Origin: Sambucus nigra
Taxonomy: Eukaryota > Streptophyta > Magnoliopsida > Dipsacales > Adoxaceae
Assembly (NCBI GenBank): GCA_949130495.1
Contig: OX422207.1
Span: forward strand, 709,748,456-709,812,455
Length of the DNA: 64,000 nt
Direction: 5' to 3'
Position 1 is the stretch's first letter; the number at the start of each line of letters is the position of its first letter. Below, piece after piece: positions 1 through 10,021 of the stretch. The notes beneath the pieces were generated by a model. It was not told where the DNA came from. It saw nothing but the letters and a program-made list of their open reading frames with translations, and ran no database searches. Position numbers and translations under genes: made by a program.

Positions 1-560
1 CCTCAAGAAAGATGAGGGGGGACTTAAAATTTAAAATCATTAAGTTGGTGGAAACCACCCTCGGCTATGATGAGGGAAAATGGTGGGGACGACCCCTCAT
101 TTACCCTCAAGAAAGACGAGGGGGACTTCAAATTTAAAACATCATTAATTTGGTGGGAGACCACCCTCGGCTATGATGAGGGAAAATTGTGGGGACGACC
201 CCTAATTTACCCTCAAGAAAGACGAGGGGGGACTTAAAATTTAAAACATCATTAAGTTGGTGGGAAACCACCCTCGGCTATGATGAGGGGAAAATAGTGG
301 GGACGACCCCTCATTTACCTTCAAGAAAGATGAGGGGGGACTTAAAATTTAAAACATCATTAAGTTGGTGGGAAACCACCGTCGGCTATGATGAGGGAAA
401 ATGATGGGGACGACCCCTCATTTACCCTCGAGAAAGATGAGGGGGAACTTAAAATTTCAAACCATTAAGTTGGTGAGAAACCACCCTCGGCTATAATGAG
501 GGTCAATGGTGGGGATGACCCCTCATTCACCCTCAAGAAAGATGAGGGAGGGGTTTGTGA
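1..560. repeat. ~105-bp tandem array, internal to element E
   Basis: Five to six copies of a 104-108-bp unit run from the left edge. The phrase CCTCAAGAAAGA or a close variant recurs near positions 1, 105, 211, 319, 426 and 531. Each unit carries inverted CCCTCAT...ATGAGGG pieces and the core GGGGACGACCCCTCAT, which recurs exactly in the LTR at 3939-3954. It lies on the far side of the antisense gene from the 3' LTR. The short open frame at 189-404 is a repeat translation, not a gene. The array continues beyond the window. Confidence 0.9.
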
Positions 561-703
561 GATTGTTAATTTAAAAACATCACAAGGCAAATCAGACAAG
601 AGATAAGTATAGAAGACAAAAAGAGGCATTATATTACAAAATGTTAATGTTTGTTTAACAAAAATGTGGTACATGAAGAGGGTATTGGCTACAAACAGCC
701 ATC

Positions 704-3068
704 CTATTGATCAGCTTCAGAGGCCAAGGCTTCAACATCTATGGGAGTTTCTTCTATGACCAAGATAGGTAGAGCCTCAGACGTGACAGTTCCTTCTACA
801 TGCACTTGAGATTCCACTTGAGCTAAGGATTAAGAAATAAGAGGATCATCCAGTTGAACAGCCTCAAGAGAGGGGTGAACAGACGATACTGCATCAGCGA
901 ACTTAAGGATGACCCACCGACAGGCCGTCCTAATTACCCTCTCCAAGTATTAGAGACTGAAGCCTTGAAACTCGTCTGAGAGTTTGTAGGCCTCCATAGC
1001 ATCGGCCCCCGCCTTTTTCACTGCCTCGGCCAGGTCTCTCTTGAACTAGGCATTCAGGGCTTCTTCCTTCGCCTTAAAGAGGTCATCCCTCGTCTTCAGA
1101 TCAGCATCATGTTGCTTCATCAGCTCGTTCAGGAACCTTGCATGTTCGGTCCTCGCACTCTCTAACTCGTCTCTTGCAGTCTCGAGCTCGGTCTGGAGGT
1201 CAGCCTCGTGCTGAATGGCCCTCTCGGCTTCATGAAATTTCAGTTGGTTCTCAGCCATCCACTTGGTAGCTAATGTGAAGGCACAAACAGACTCCACAAA
1301 AAAAGACACTTGTTTAGGTGCCGAGGAAACAGTTAGTGAAAAATTCAACTAAGGAAATGAAGTAAAAACAAATACCTGGGCCAGAGTGTGCAGACCATAG
1401 GCATATACCTTTGTCGGGGGCATCTTTGATAAAAAGTCATAGTCAGCGGCCGAGTGGGCAGAGAACATAGAAGGCTTGGCTGCCCTCAAATTGGCTATAA
1501 GGGAAGACGGCTCAGCCTTCAAGAATGTTAAGTTCAGGGACTAAAAGGCCCCCATGCTGGAAGAGGAGTCAGTCCCCTCAGACGTCTCCACCCTCGCCCT
1601 CATCCTAGAATCCGACCGAGGGTCAGTAGGAACTTCTGGGTCCTTTCTTTTGTGGCTGTTGGCAGATGGTTCAACAGGTGTCGGCCCCACGCCTTTGACT
1701 TCCTCAAAGCCTGCTGAGGCTCTTTACCTTTCTTCTTGCCCAGACCAAACTGTAAGCTTGGGGTAGTCATTTCCCAAAGTTGGTCAGAGATACCTATAGG
1801 ACGACCTGAAAAGGAGAGGACACGTCAGAAAGATACAGAGGCAAAGATGAAACACTTGGAAAAAATCAAAGATTGAGTAAAAAAAATAATAACTCACATA
1901 GCTCTGTCAAGGGGCCGACCCTCAAACCAGCTTCTTTGAGGAATCGAGGGGTCATCAAATCTTCAAACTTTGCAAGTCCGCCCTCTTTCCCTCGTTCTCT
2001 CAGATACTCGACTATGTCCTTTTCATCCAGACTAAGTCCGGGGTCTGACCTAGACTTCATAGAGGGGTTACACCACCTCCTTGGAACTCTCGGATCGTCG
2101 TCCAAAGGCTGAGCCCCGACGGTAAATTACGAGTCCCCGGATAAGAAGAAAAATATCTTCTTCCAGACGTGGTTAGAGGTTTGTACCACGTGGAGAAGTT
2201 TTTTATCCAAATTCCTCTCCCCCATATGATAGTACCCAGGCTGTTTGGACGAGGAAATGTTATTATAACAAGCCAAGAACACATCGGCTGAAGGCTCATC
2301 GGTGAAAGTATTTTTCCAGAAGGATACATAACCGAGGATAGTCCTCCAGGAGTTGGGAGGAAGTTGAGAGGGGGCAATGCCGAGGGCTGATAATATATTG
2401 ACTATGGCAGGGTGCAGAGGGAACCTAACGCCGACCTTTAACATCTGCTCATAGACAGCGATCTCTCCCTCGTCACCCTAGAAGACTTTCTCAGACTCAG
2501 TGGGAACCATCATACTTATGCTGCATTGCACACCAAATGCATGCCTCCACAGTAAGAGGTCGCGATCCCTAATGGTGGAAACATAAGCTGAGGCGTGGGA
2601 AGTGTCAACTGGGTCAGCGTTTAAATCCTCACCATCATCATCAGTCCCCTCTCCCTCATACCCCTTGGCCTCATTACCAGTCAAAGGCCCACCAGGAAAG
2701 GCCATCTGGAAGGCATGAGGGGATAAAGTTGTCACTGGAATAGCCTCGGAAGGGACCACCCCCTCGGCCTGTCGGCTTGGGAAAAGATCAGACGCCTCTC
2801 TTCTCTCGGAAGGGCCAGCACCTGTCGACGATGATGCTCTCTCATCCATCACTCCTTCGTAAGATTAACTCTCGACTAGACGAAAAGACGACCCACGGGA
2901 CTCAGGGGGTACGATAGTGGCTAATGGAATGGGAAAAATGGGTCGTACCCAATTAGGGTCGTCCCCTTCTCTTATCTCCTCCTCTTCCTCTACTCGTCTG
3001 ATCTCTACGAAGAACTTCTCTCTCAAGGATGGGAATTCCTCAGCTAAATCGTAAATCCTTCTAAGCAT
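704..3068 (-). pseudogene. Transposase_28-type antisense gene of element E, disrupted
   Basis: Reads on minus from ATG at 3066-3068. An acidic N-terminal part with EEEEE (3068-2868) is followed in the same frame by a Ser/Pro-rich linker (2852-2481) and a core (2444-2130) with the features of the plant 'putative gypsy type transposon' family, Transposase_28: FPLHPAIVNIL, PPNSWR, a Y/W-rich end at VWKKIFFF, then DPRVPRRW further on. In-frame stops sit at 2865-2867 (TAA), 2478-2480 (TAG) and 2127-2129 (TAA) with no frameshift between them. A GTGAGT donor near 1896-1901 probably ends this exon. A Lys/Gln-rich piece follows around 1700-1780, then a coiled-coil exon (about 1290-1049: KFHEAERAIQHEADLQTELE) that continues in frame through stops to about 706. 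Despite its name the family has no shown transposase activity. Function unknown. Confidence 0.7.
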
Positions 3069-3728
3069 TAAGGGTAAGACCCTACACTTAGAACAATTTG
3101 TCTAAGCCAACTATAAACAATCTCACAGTTGACTAAGTTGGACTTTTGGATCAAAACCAAAGAATGATAGGGTTTTGATCAAGAACACTCAAGAAAGGGA
3201 AGAACTCGACTTGCCGGAGAAGGCACCAAAAAACATAAAGAAACCCAAGAAACACCACAAGGGGGCGTCAACCACAATGCATGAAATGAAATTGAAAATT
3301 AAAAATGGAATTTATGGCAAAGCAAAGTACCTGAAGACGAAAGCAACGACTGAATGAAGCCTGGTACCGAAAGGTTACAGAAATAGCTATGGAAGTTGTT
3401 GAGAAGCTAGAGAGAGAGAGAGAGTTAAGGCGCAAAGAAGAAGAAGAAGAAGAAGAAAGGAAATGATTTCAAAAATTGTGTAAATATATTGCTAATGAGT
3501 GGGCCCATTAACCAATGCAGAACACAACCCACGAGGAGGGAATTATTAGGGCACAAAGTCCTAAGAAGTGTGCAGCCGCCACGCCTAGGAAATTGGAACG
3601 ACAGTGGATCTCTACCTAAGTGTCACATCAACTTGACAGGTGTCAGTCATCAAACTAATCACACTCATCTCAAAAGTAACACAATCCCTCAGCCATCTCA
3701 ACGTCATCGATGGCTAAGGGCTCGGGGG
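3069..3728 (-). promoter_or_regulatory. Upstream region of the antisense gene of E, with microsatellites
   Basis: Between the start codon at 3068 and the LTR. On minus there is a TATATTTA-like site near 3482-3490, then pyrimidine-rich (CTT)n (3436-3458) and (CT)n (3411-3427) tracts as in a plant 5' leader, and a plausible leader-intron donor CAG/GTACTT near 3331. All of this is inferred from position and composition; no transcript evidence is available. Confidence 0.35.
3714..3728 (+). other. Polypurine-like tract before 3' LTR of E
   Basis: The bases directly before the LTR start at 3729 read CTAAGGGCTCGGGGG, G-rich and abutting TG, as expected for the plus-strand primer of an LTR element read on plus. 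This supports a 3' LTR rather than a solo LTR. Confidence 0.5.
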
Positions 3729-3816
3729 TGATTGACATACCCATATATACCCCCAGCCAGGCCGAGGGCGCCCTGCACCGGACGGGACCAGGATGACCTC
3801 TTAACCAATATCAGAT

Positions 3817-4080
3817 GACCCTCCAAGGGGCCGACCCCTCATCAGTCCTAAATGACCCTTCAAGGGGTCGACCCCTCATCAGGCCCAAACGACCCCTCAA
3901 GGGGTCGACCCATCATCATGGCTTAGACGACCCTTTAAGGGGACGACCCCTCATCAGGCCCAGAAGACCCTTCAAGGGGCCGACCCATCATCATGGCTCA
4001 GATGACCCTTTGTGGGGCCGACCCCTCATCATGGTTCGGATGACCCTCCAAGGGTACGACAGTACGAGGCCCAGATTAGA
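3817..4080. repeat. 37-38-bp minisatellite inside LTR of E
   Basis: Seven copies, each starting GACCCT(C/T)(C/T)AAGGGG, at 3817, 3854, 3891, 3929, 3966, 4004 and 4042. Every unit contains a short GGGG(C/T/A)CGACCCC near-palindrome. It lies upstream of the TATA box, so it is in U3. Open frames at 3815-4138 are translations of the repeat. Confidence 0.85.
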
Positions 4081-4355
4081 CCAGACGCACTACCAGAAGG
4101 AACTTTGCCCTCGGGCTCATATCATAGGTCGAGGGTGACATCATCACAGCGTGTGGTTTGGGAGACGCGTGGAACAGTGTGCGTGAGGATCACATGGCAC
4201 GTGGAAGAACGTTATAACAATATCACCCCCTCGCGTGATGGAATATTATGTCATCATTAATCACATGTGGCATCTATAGGTGTCAGCAGGGGATTGGCTA
4301 GATCATTATTCATATGCACCATTCATGCTTGGGGGTACACTATACCCCCAAGACC

Positions 4356-4363
4356 TATATATA
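4356..4363 (+). promoter_or_regulatory. TATA box of LTR E
   Basis: TATATATA preceded by ACC, within the LTR and upstream of the GA-rich leader. It supports plus orientation of E. Confidence 0.4.
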
Positions 4364-4692
4364 CTTGTCACCTACAACCCTACAAGGGGATCGATAATTG
4401 TAAACCTAGCTAAAACTCTGCTTATACACGCAGTAGAGAGAGAGAGGGAGAGAGAGGGAGCTCATGTGCATTGTATCCAAGGCCATTAGTGCCCATACCT
4501 AGTGGATCACACACTCACAGTGGATGTAGGCCATATTGGCTAAACCACTATACATCATTGTGGTATTCCTCTTATACTCATCCCCTTCTATACAACTTAC
4601 ACACATACATCTCTATGGCTGCCATTGTTACTACTGTTTGAGCTCATCATCACTTATCTGGTGGTGCTGAATCTCAGCATCATCACTAACCA

Positions 4693-5309
4693 AAGAGGAA
4701 AAAAGAATAACAAATTGGTTGTTGATTCGTGATGTCAAATTTCAACTAAGTAGAGATTACCAATGCCTTAAACATTACAATAAGTAAGCGAAAACTTCGT
4801 ATGTATAAAGTACACACACTCTTGAATAAGTATGCACATAATTCATCACACACATTTCAATAAATTTCATTCACATTATACTAACTCATATATTTGTTCT
4901 ATTTTAATTTCAGTTTCCACTATGGTGTGTTCTGTATATACTACATGGAATAATTTTCCAAAGGAATTAAGCTCAAAACATGATTTCAAGATGGTGAATT
5001 TCCGCAGCAGTATGCTTATATATTAATGAATTTGTATTTGTATATTGTTAATAGAAAGACAAATAATTGTAAATTGTTTTTTGTATTCATTGTTTTTCCA
5101 TATACGATGTACTCAAATAATGGTTCCATTAGCATGGACCATACAACATACAGGCTATACAAAATAATAAATATATTTTAATGTTAGTATATGCAGATTG
5201 TTTAAATTTTTAAGTTTATGGATTAAACCATGTAAAGTACAAGCATATTACGCGGATACTTTGAAATCTTATGCATTACTCTCCATTCATTCCAACGAAC
5301 AAGAATCTG
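4693..5309. other. AT-rich spacer, no gene seen
   Basis: About 620 bases of AT-rich sequence between the LTR of E and the stem-loop array. No convincing open frame, RNA gene or transposon end was found. The small open frame at 4832-5026 has no recognisable features. Confidence 0.6.
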
Positions 5310-5682
5310 AAAGTACACGCATAACATTATAAAGTACATGTAAAAGTAAAAATAAGTTTACATCTACTGTACAGTGTTATATGTGTACTTTCCATTCTGT
5401 CTAAGGAACAAACAAAAGTAAAAAAAGTCCACGTCTACTTTATAGTGTTATATGTGTAGTTTCCATTTTGTCTAAGGAGCAAACAAAGAATCCCAAAGTA
5501 CATGCATAATATTATAAAGTACACGTAAAAGTAAAAATAAGTTCATGTCTACATTATAATGTTATGCGTGTACTTTCCATTCTGAACAAAGAACAAACAA
5601 AGAATTCCAAAGTACACGCATAACACTCCAAAGTACACTTAAAAGTAAAAATAAGTTCACATTTAATTTGTAATATTATGCG
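5310..5682. repeat. Stem-loop tandem repeats (full unit ~113 bp), host target of element C
   Basis: Copies of a unit with AAAGTACACGCATAACA at one side and TGTTATGCGTGTACTTT at the other, so each unit can fold on itself. The marker (C/A)(T/C)AAGGA(A/G)C recurs at 5401, 5472 and 5585, the first interval being shortened by a deletion. Element C interrupts the array at 5682/5683, and related sequence resumes at 43789. Confidence 0.75.
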
Positions 5683-6908
5683 TGTGGCCATCCCCGATCC
5701 TGATCCTTGTGGGTGGGAGCATGGAGGAAAGGATCCTTCGGGTCCCGCACATCCCTCTGGGGAGCGCTTCGGCCGGCGTTGTTTGTGGTGTGAAAAATGT
5801 AGAGAGATTCAGAGTCGCCAGTCTATTTTACTCAAAACAGACAAAAGAAAAAAAGGGGAAGCCACCCCGAAGAGTGTCATCGAAAGACATACTCGTGCAT
5901 ACGAAACCAAGATGATTCGAGAAGGGTTCGGAGGCTTAGTTACAAAATGGGAAGGTGTTAGGCACCCATTCCACCCTTTCGGTCTCTTATGAATATTTGC
6001 TATTTTCCTTTATGTTTCCCCCAGTGATATGTGTGTATGTGTATATATATAGAATGGAGGTATGAATCCTCGACTTGTATCATGGAAAAGATAAAGCGAG
6101 TCGTCCGTAGGAAGATATAAGCGTAATATTAGAAAAATGAGATTTACGCGATTACCCCTACGTTGATCGTTATAAGGGAACGATAACGCATATGGGGTAA
6201 TGCGTCACTAAGAAAAATTATATGTATAATATAAGAAAAATGGATTTAGAGAAGATAGAAAATGAGAGAAAAAATGAGAAAAAGGACTCGAGTCTCGGGT
6301 TTTACCCCGAGACGCCTACATAGCCTATAAAGGCATCAAAGTCCACGTAGTTCGCCTGTAAAACGAGGGGTGGGGTTTATCCCATAAATCCAAAATGGGG
6401 AATCTCTTATTTGTGAGTGTGTGTGTGTGTGTGTGTAGAAAAAAGTGTTTTAGTTGTGAGAAAAGTGTGAGGAAAATATGAGAATCCCTTATTTGAATTT
6501 ATGAGCAAAACCCTCTTTTTCTTATTTTTTTGGGTTTTATGAAAATAAAAGATGTGCAATAATACTAAGTAAAAAGTATATTAGGATGTGTGAAATGGGA
6601 TAATAAAATTGCAAAGTAAGAAAACAAGTTATTGAGAATTCAAGAGAATTTAAAGAGAGACTTTGAGAAAGTTGGACCTTCTTGAAGATCTTGAGCTTGA
6701 TCTTGAATGTTGAGGAGCAGCCCTTGCACTTTGGATGATGATGGAGAGTGGCTAATTCACCAAGTTTGATGAAAGGGATGATGAAAAGTGGCAGTAAAAG
6801 GGGATTTGTAAGTTGAAATCACGCTGCCTTCGAGAGAGAATTCTGGGATTCGTTGAGAGGGGTTTTTATCAGATCTGGGCTCCTCCTGCAAATGAGGTGA
6901 AGGCCTCC

Positions 6909-6939
6909 TTTTATAGTCCTAGGTGAGTGCCGATCGGCA
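6909..6939 (-). promoter_or_regulatory. TATA box plus 12-bp palindrome in 3' LTR of C
   Basis: On minus CTATAAAAGG (6909-6916 core) is preceded 11 bp upstream by the perfect palindrome TGCCGATCGGCA (6928-6939). Related half-sites TGCCTATCGG and CCGATAGGCA follow at about 6952-6981. The same arrangement is present in the 5' LTR. Confidence 0.65.
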
Positions 6940-7014
6940 TAGACCCCTTCCTGCCTATCGGTAAGCAGGTGCCGATAGGCAGAAACTGGAACTTACCGTT
7001 TGGTAGTGTGTTTC

Positions 7015-7710
7015 AGGCTTTTTCGAAAAATCGACCGCCGAGGGAAAACCATTGGTCAGAATCATGTACAGGGCATACCGTTGGAAAGGTAATTCAGAGA
7101 CCTTCGAAAGTCCTTTGGATCTCTCCCAGGTTCGAGAGTTGACTGTGGGTCAAATATGGCTCGGAAGCGTTTGTCGATCCATTGGACGGGGAATCATTCG
7201 GACGCAAATGAATCGTTCGTCCGCATGGTAAGTCCGAATCGTACATGGGGCATACCCTTGGAAAGGTTAGGATATGTACTTCAGCATTCCAAAGAGTTTG
7301 ACCCGGTTTGGAGAGTTGACTTTGGTCAATCAGGTCCAGGAAGTGCTCGGTGGCCACCGGGAGTCAAACGGATCGTTCGTTCGCATGGAAAGTTAGAATC
7401 CCGCACGGGGCGGACTGTTGAAAAGGGTATTGAGGGCCCTTTGAAGATTAATTCAGCCTCGGTAGAGCTGAAGAGCTGACATAGGTCAAACAGAGCCCGG
7501 GAGCGCCCGATGGCCTCTAGGTCAGGTTTCGGATGCAAATGGATCGTTCGTCCTCATGGTAAGTCGGAATCGTGCACGGGTCAGACCGTTGGAAAGGGTA
7601 TTCAGTGCCCTTCAAAGATTCATTTAGCCTCGGTCGAGACAAAGAGTTTTACTTTTGGGTCAAATCGAGTCGGGGAGTGCCCGGTGGCTTTCAGGTCAGT
7701 ACTCGAGATG
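7015..7710. repeat. 160-177-bp degenerate sub-repeats in LTR of C
   Basis: Phrases such as TTGGAAAGG, (A/T)CGTTCGT(C/T)CGCATGG and GGTCAA recur; TTGGAAAGG or a variant occurs at 7081, 7258, 7418 and 7589. The unit is found four times here and in the matching part of the 5' LTR (43015-43710). It lies in U3, upstream of the TATA box on minus. Open frames on both strands here are shadows of the repeat. Confidence 0.7.
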
Positions 7711-7788
7711 TGACCTGGGTTTACAATTATGAAGGGAGGTACTGGGGACCTAAGGAGAGTCAAGGGGTAATAGAATGGGGTGTCTACA

Positions 7789-7800
7789 GAGCCCCTCGAC
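7789..7800 (-). other. Polypurine-like tract of element C
   Basis: On minus GTCGAGGGGCTC directly precedes the 3' LTR start TGTAGACACC. It is G-rich, though not purely purine, and sits where the plus-strand primer is expected. Confidence 0.4.
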
Positions 7801-7959
7801 GGGTGAGTTTAGAATAAATGATGACCATCGAATAGACACCATATGATGCTTTTGAGGGAGTATGACAGATTCAGAGGGTTGAGGTCGATTGTGAGGACCT
7901 AAGAAGAGTGCTGGGGAAAATCAATTATGTGGATCAAATCCGAATCTGCGGGCTTAGGT

Positions 7960-8715
7960 TAAAGATCTAGTGAGGTCAATTCTGACCTAAATATTGGTGT
8001 TGATTGAGGACCGAGGTCAATTCTAACCTAACTAAGGTGATGATCCAAGATCGGGGCCAATTCTAACCCAAGAGTGGTGATGACCGAGGACCGAGGTCAA
8101 TTCTGACCGAACTTTGGTGACGATCCAAGATCGGGGCCAATTCTGACCCAAGAGTGGTGACGACCGAGGACCGAGGTCAATTCTGGCCTAACTTAGGTGA
8201 CGATCCAAGACCGGGGCCAATTCTGACCAAGAGTGGTGACGACCGAGGACCAAGGTCAATTCTGACCTAACTTAGGTGACAATCCAAGACTGGGGCCAAT
8301 TCTGACCCAAGAGTGGTGACGACCGAGGACCGAGGTCAATTCTAACCTAACTCAGGTGACGATGCAAGACCGAGGCCAATTTTGACCCAAGAGTGGTGAC
8401 GACCGAGGTCAATTCTGACCTAACTCAGGTGACGATCCAAGACCAGGGCCAATTCTGACCCAAAAGTGGTGACGACCGAGGACCAAGGTCAATTCTGACC
8501 TAACTCAGGTGAAGATCCAAGACCGGGGCCAATTCTGACCCAAGAGTGGTGACGACCGAGGACCGAGGTCAATTCTGACCTAACTCAGGTGACGATCCAA
8601 GATCGGGGCCAATTCTGACCCAAAAGTGGTGACGACCGAGGACCGAGGTCAATTCTAACCTAACTCAGGTGACGATCCAAGATCGGGGCCAATTCTGACC
8701 CAAGAGTGGTTGAGG
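7960..8715. repeat. 80-bp tandem array in 3' untranslated region of C
   Basis: About nine copies; the phrase TTCTGACC (or TTCTAACC/TTCTGGCC) recurs at 8101, 8181, 8260, 8340, 8413, 8493, 8573 and 8653. Each 80-bp unit is two related ~40-bp halves, one with GAGGTCAATTCTGACCTAAC and one with GGGGCCAATTCTGACCCAAG. One unit lacks 7 bp. Tandem arrays upstream of the 3' LTR are known in Tat/Ogre elements and can give rise to satellites. Confidence 0.9.
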
Positions 8716-9131
8716 ATTAGATTTTGGTTTTTCTAGGAAAGAGCTTTGTGATTCTGATCTGAGCTAGGGAAGCTCTTTAGGAGACCTCGCAGGGGGACAA
8801 CAACCTATTTTGGGTGCTGTAAGAGAATTCCGCTTGGGAAGTGATCAGGTGATCTGTAGGGATTTTTCGAAGCTTTTCCGGGAGGAGTTTTCACTTAGCT
8901 TTTGAGGATTCCGCTGGGGAAGAGGGATTCCGCTTGAGGAAATGTAAAATTTTCTTTGTAGAACGGCTCTAAATCCCTCCCAGAATTTTTTGAGGATTTT
9001 TCGAGGTTTTCTGGTATTTTCTGGGAATTTTTGTATGAAATTTTACAAGGGGTGCCGGTCGGCATAGTATGAAGGTTGCCATTCGGAAGTGGCACGGACT
9101 TTTGGGCTACCTCGGGAAGGCAAGGGGTTAG
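8716..9131. other. Spacer between the 80-bp array and the PMD promoter
   Basis: No gene. Contains repeated ATTCCGCTTGGGGA-like phrases and one diverged copy of the palindrome, TGCCGGTCGGCA near 9053-9064. Confidence 0.5.
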
Positions 9132-9190
9132 TGCCGATCGATATGGTGGGGGGTGATGCCGATCGGCATGGCGCTTGGCCTCCTATATAA
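9132..9190 (+). promoter_or_regulatory. Promoter of the antisense PMD gene in C
   Basis: Plus-strand TATATAAAGG (core 9184-9190) lies 15 bp downstream of a perfect TGCCGATCGGCA (9157-9168), with a second, imperfect copy TGCCGATCGATA at 9132. The start codon at 9286 follows after a pyrimidine-rich leader. The palindrome-TATA pair matches that of the LTR on the other strand. Confidence 0.6.
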
Positions 9191-10021
9191 AGGGGGCGAA
9201 TCCCCTCATTTTGTCACAGCTTCTTTTGCTTTCTCTCCCTCTGCGATTCTTCTACAAATTGCTTTATCATTCCGATCTTCAAGAAATGGCCACCTTTGTG
9301 AGCACTGCAGTCCACCGGGAGTGGTTGACCGTTGATGATTGGGCGAATGTGGAGTGGAGGGCTAGGGTGCCTCTTGCTTTAGGGAATGAGAATTCCTTTG
9401 ATGCGTTTGAGCCTGTCGTTGATGAGCGGACCTTGCTGCGGGAGCCATCACGTCATCGTTCTTCGAGAGTGATCCCCGGCGGTTATGTAAGTAACCTGAC
9501 CTTTGGCATTCTTCTCTTTTTGGTGGTTTTTCTTATTTGACTTTTGATGAGGATTTTCTTTTTGCCAGTCTGATATCTCCTTGAAGAACATGCGTTCCTG
9601 TGGGAATACGGGGCTTAAGGATGTCTGGGAGCATCTCCCACCTGTGGTGCATTGGATGGTATCATCAGCAGGTTTTGGGCGGTTGGCATCGGTGCTGGAT
9701 GAGACGCCTTGTTCGACAGCGGTCTTGTGCACCTTGAGAGAGAGGTGGTGGGACACTACCCACACCTTTCATTTTGGGTTCGGGGAGATGACGGTGACTC
9801 CCATAGACGTGCAGTAGCTGCTGGGGCTGGATTGTGATGGAGAGCAGATAGAGGTCGATCGCTCTTTACGGGTGAGACCGGAGGCAGTGCGTGCGACACT
9901 TGGTCATGTGGGGAGGATAGTCTCCGGGGATTCCATTCGGCTATCCTTGTTGAAGGATGTTTTGCTGAGCAGGGTGATTGATGTGGAGGACGGGCTGCAA
10001 GTGAGACAGATGGCACGATTA

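Larger units (their letters stand above)
1..4692 (+). mobile_element. 3' part of Ty3/gypsy element E (probably Tat lineage)
   Basis: Seen: a tandem array, a minus-strand Transposase_28-like gene, a G-rich tract ending at 3728 and an LTR-like block starting TGATTGACATA. Known: Tat-lineage plant Ty3/gypsy elements often carry extra genes, frequently antisense, between pol and the 3' LTR. Inference: gag-pol of this element lies to the left of the window and is read on plus. The right boundary is approximate (CA at 4685 or 4692); no target duplication can be tested because the 5' end is missing. Confidence 0.65.
3729..4692 (+). mobile_element. 3' LTR of element E
   Basis: Starts TGATTGACATA and probably ends ...CTAACCA (4692) or ...CATCA (4685). 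Plus-strand landmarks: TATATATA at 4356-4363 and a GA-rich tract at 4434-4460. The GTGGATGTAGGC-like phrase near 4521, followed by AACCACTA, resembles the leader region of many plant LTRs. A minisatellite fills 3817-4080. The far boundary is an estimate. Confidence 0.6.
5683..7788 (-). mobile_element. 3' LTR of element C
   Basis: On minus runs TGTAGACACCCC...GGATGGCCACA. It matches 41671-43788 along its length, about nine bases in ten at the U5 end by eye. It contains a (GT)n tract at 6417-6437 that is about twice as long in the other LTR, a minus-strand TATA box and a set of 160-177-bp degenerate sub-repeats. Confidence 0.9.

Noticed and set aside
2127..2444. Transposase_28 core as evidence for a DNA transposon
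   Set aside because: The family name is historical; it occurs within LTR elements, and no terminal inverted repeats or transposase catalytic motif are seen.
7960..8715. 80-bp repeats as a CRISPR-like array
   Set aside because: Units are contiguous without unique spacers, in a plant retroelement.
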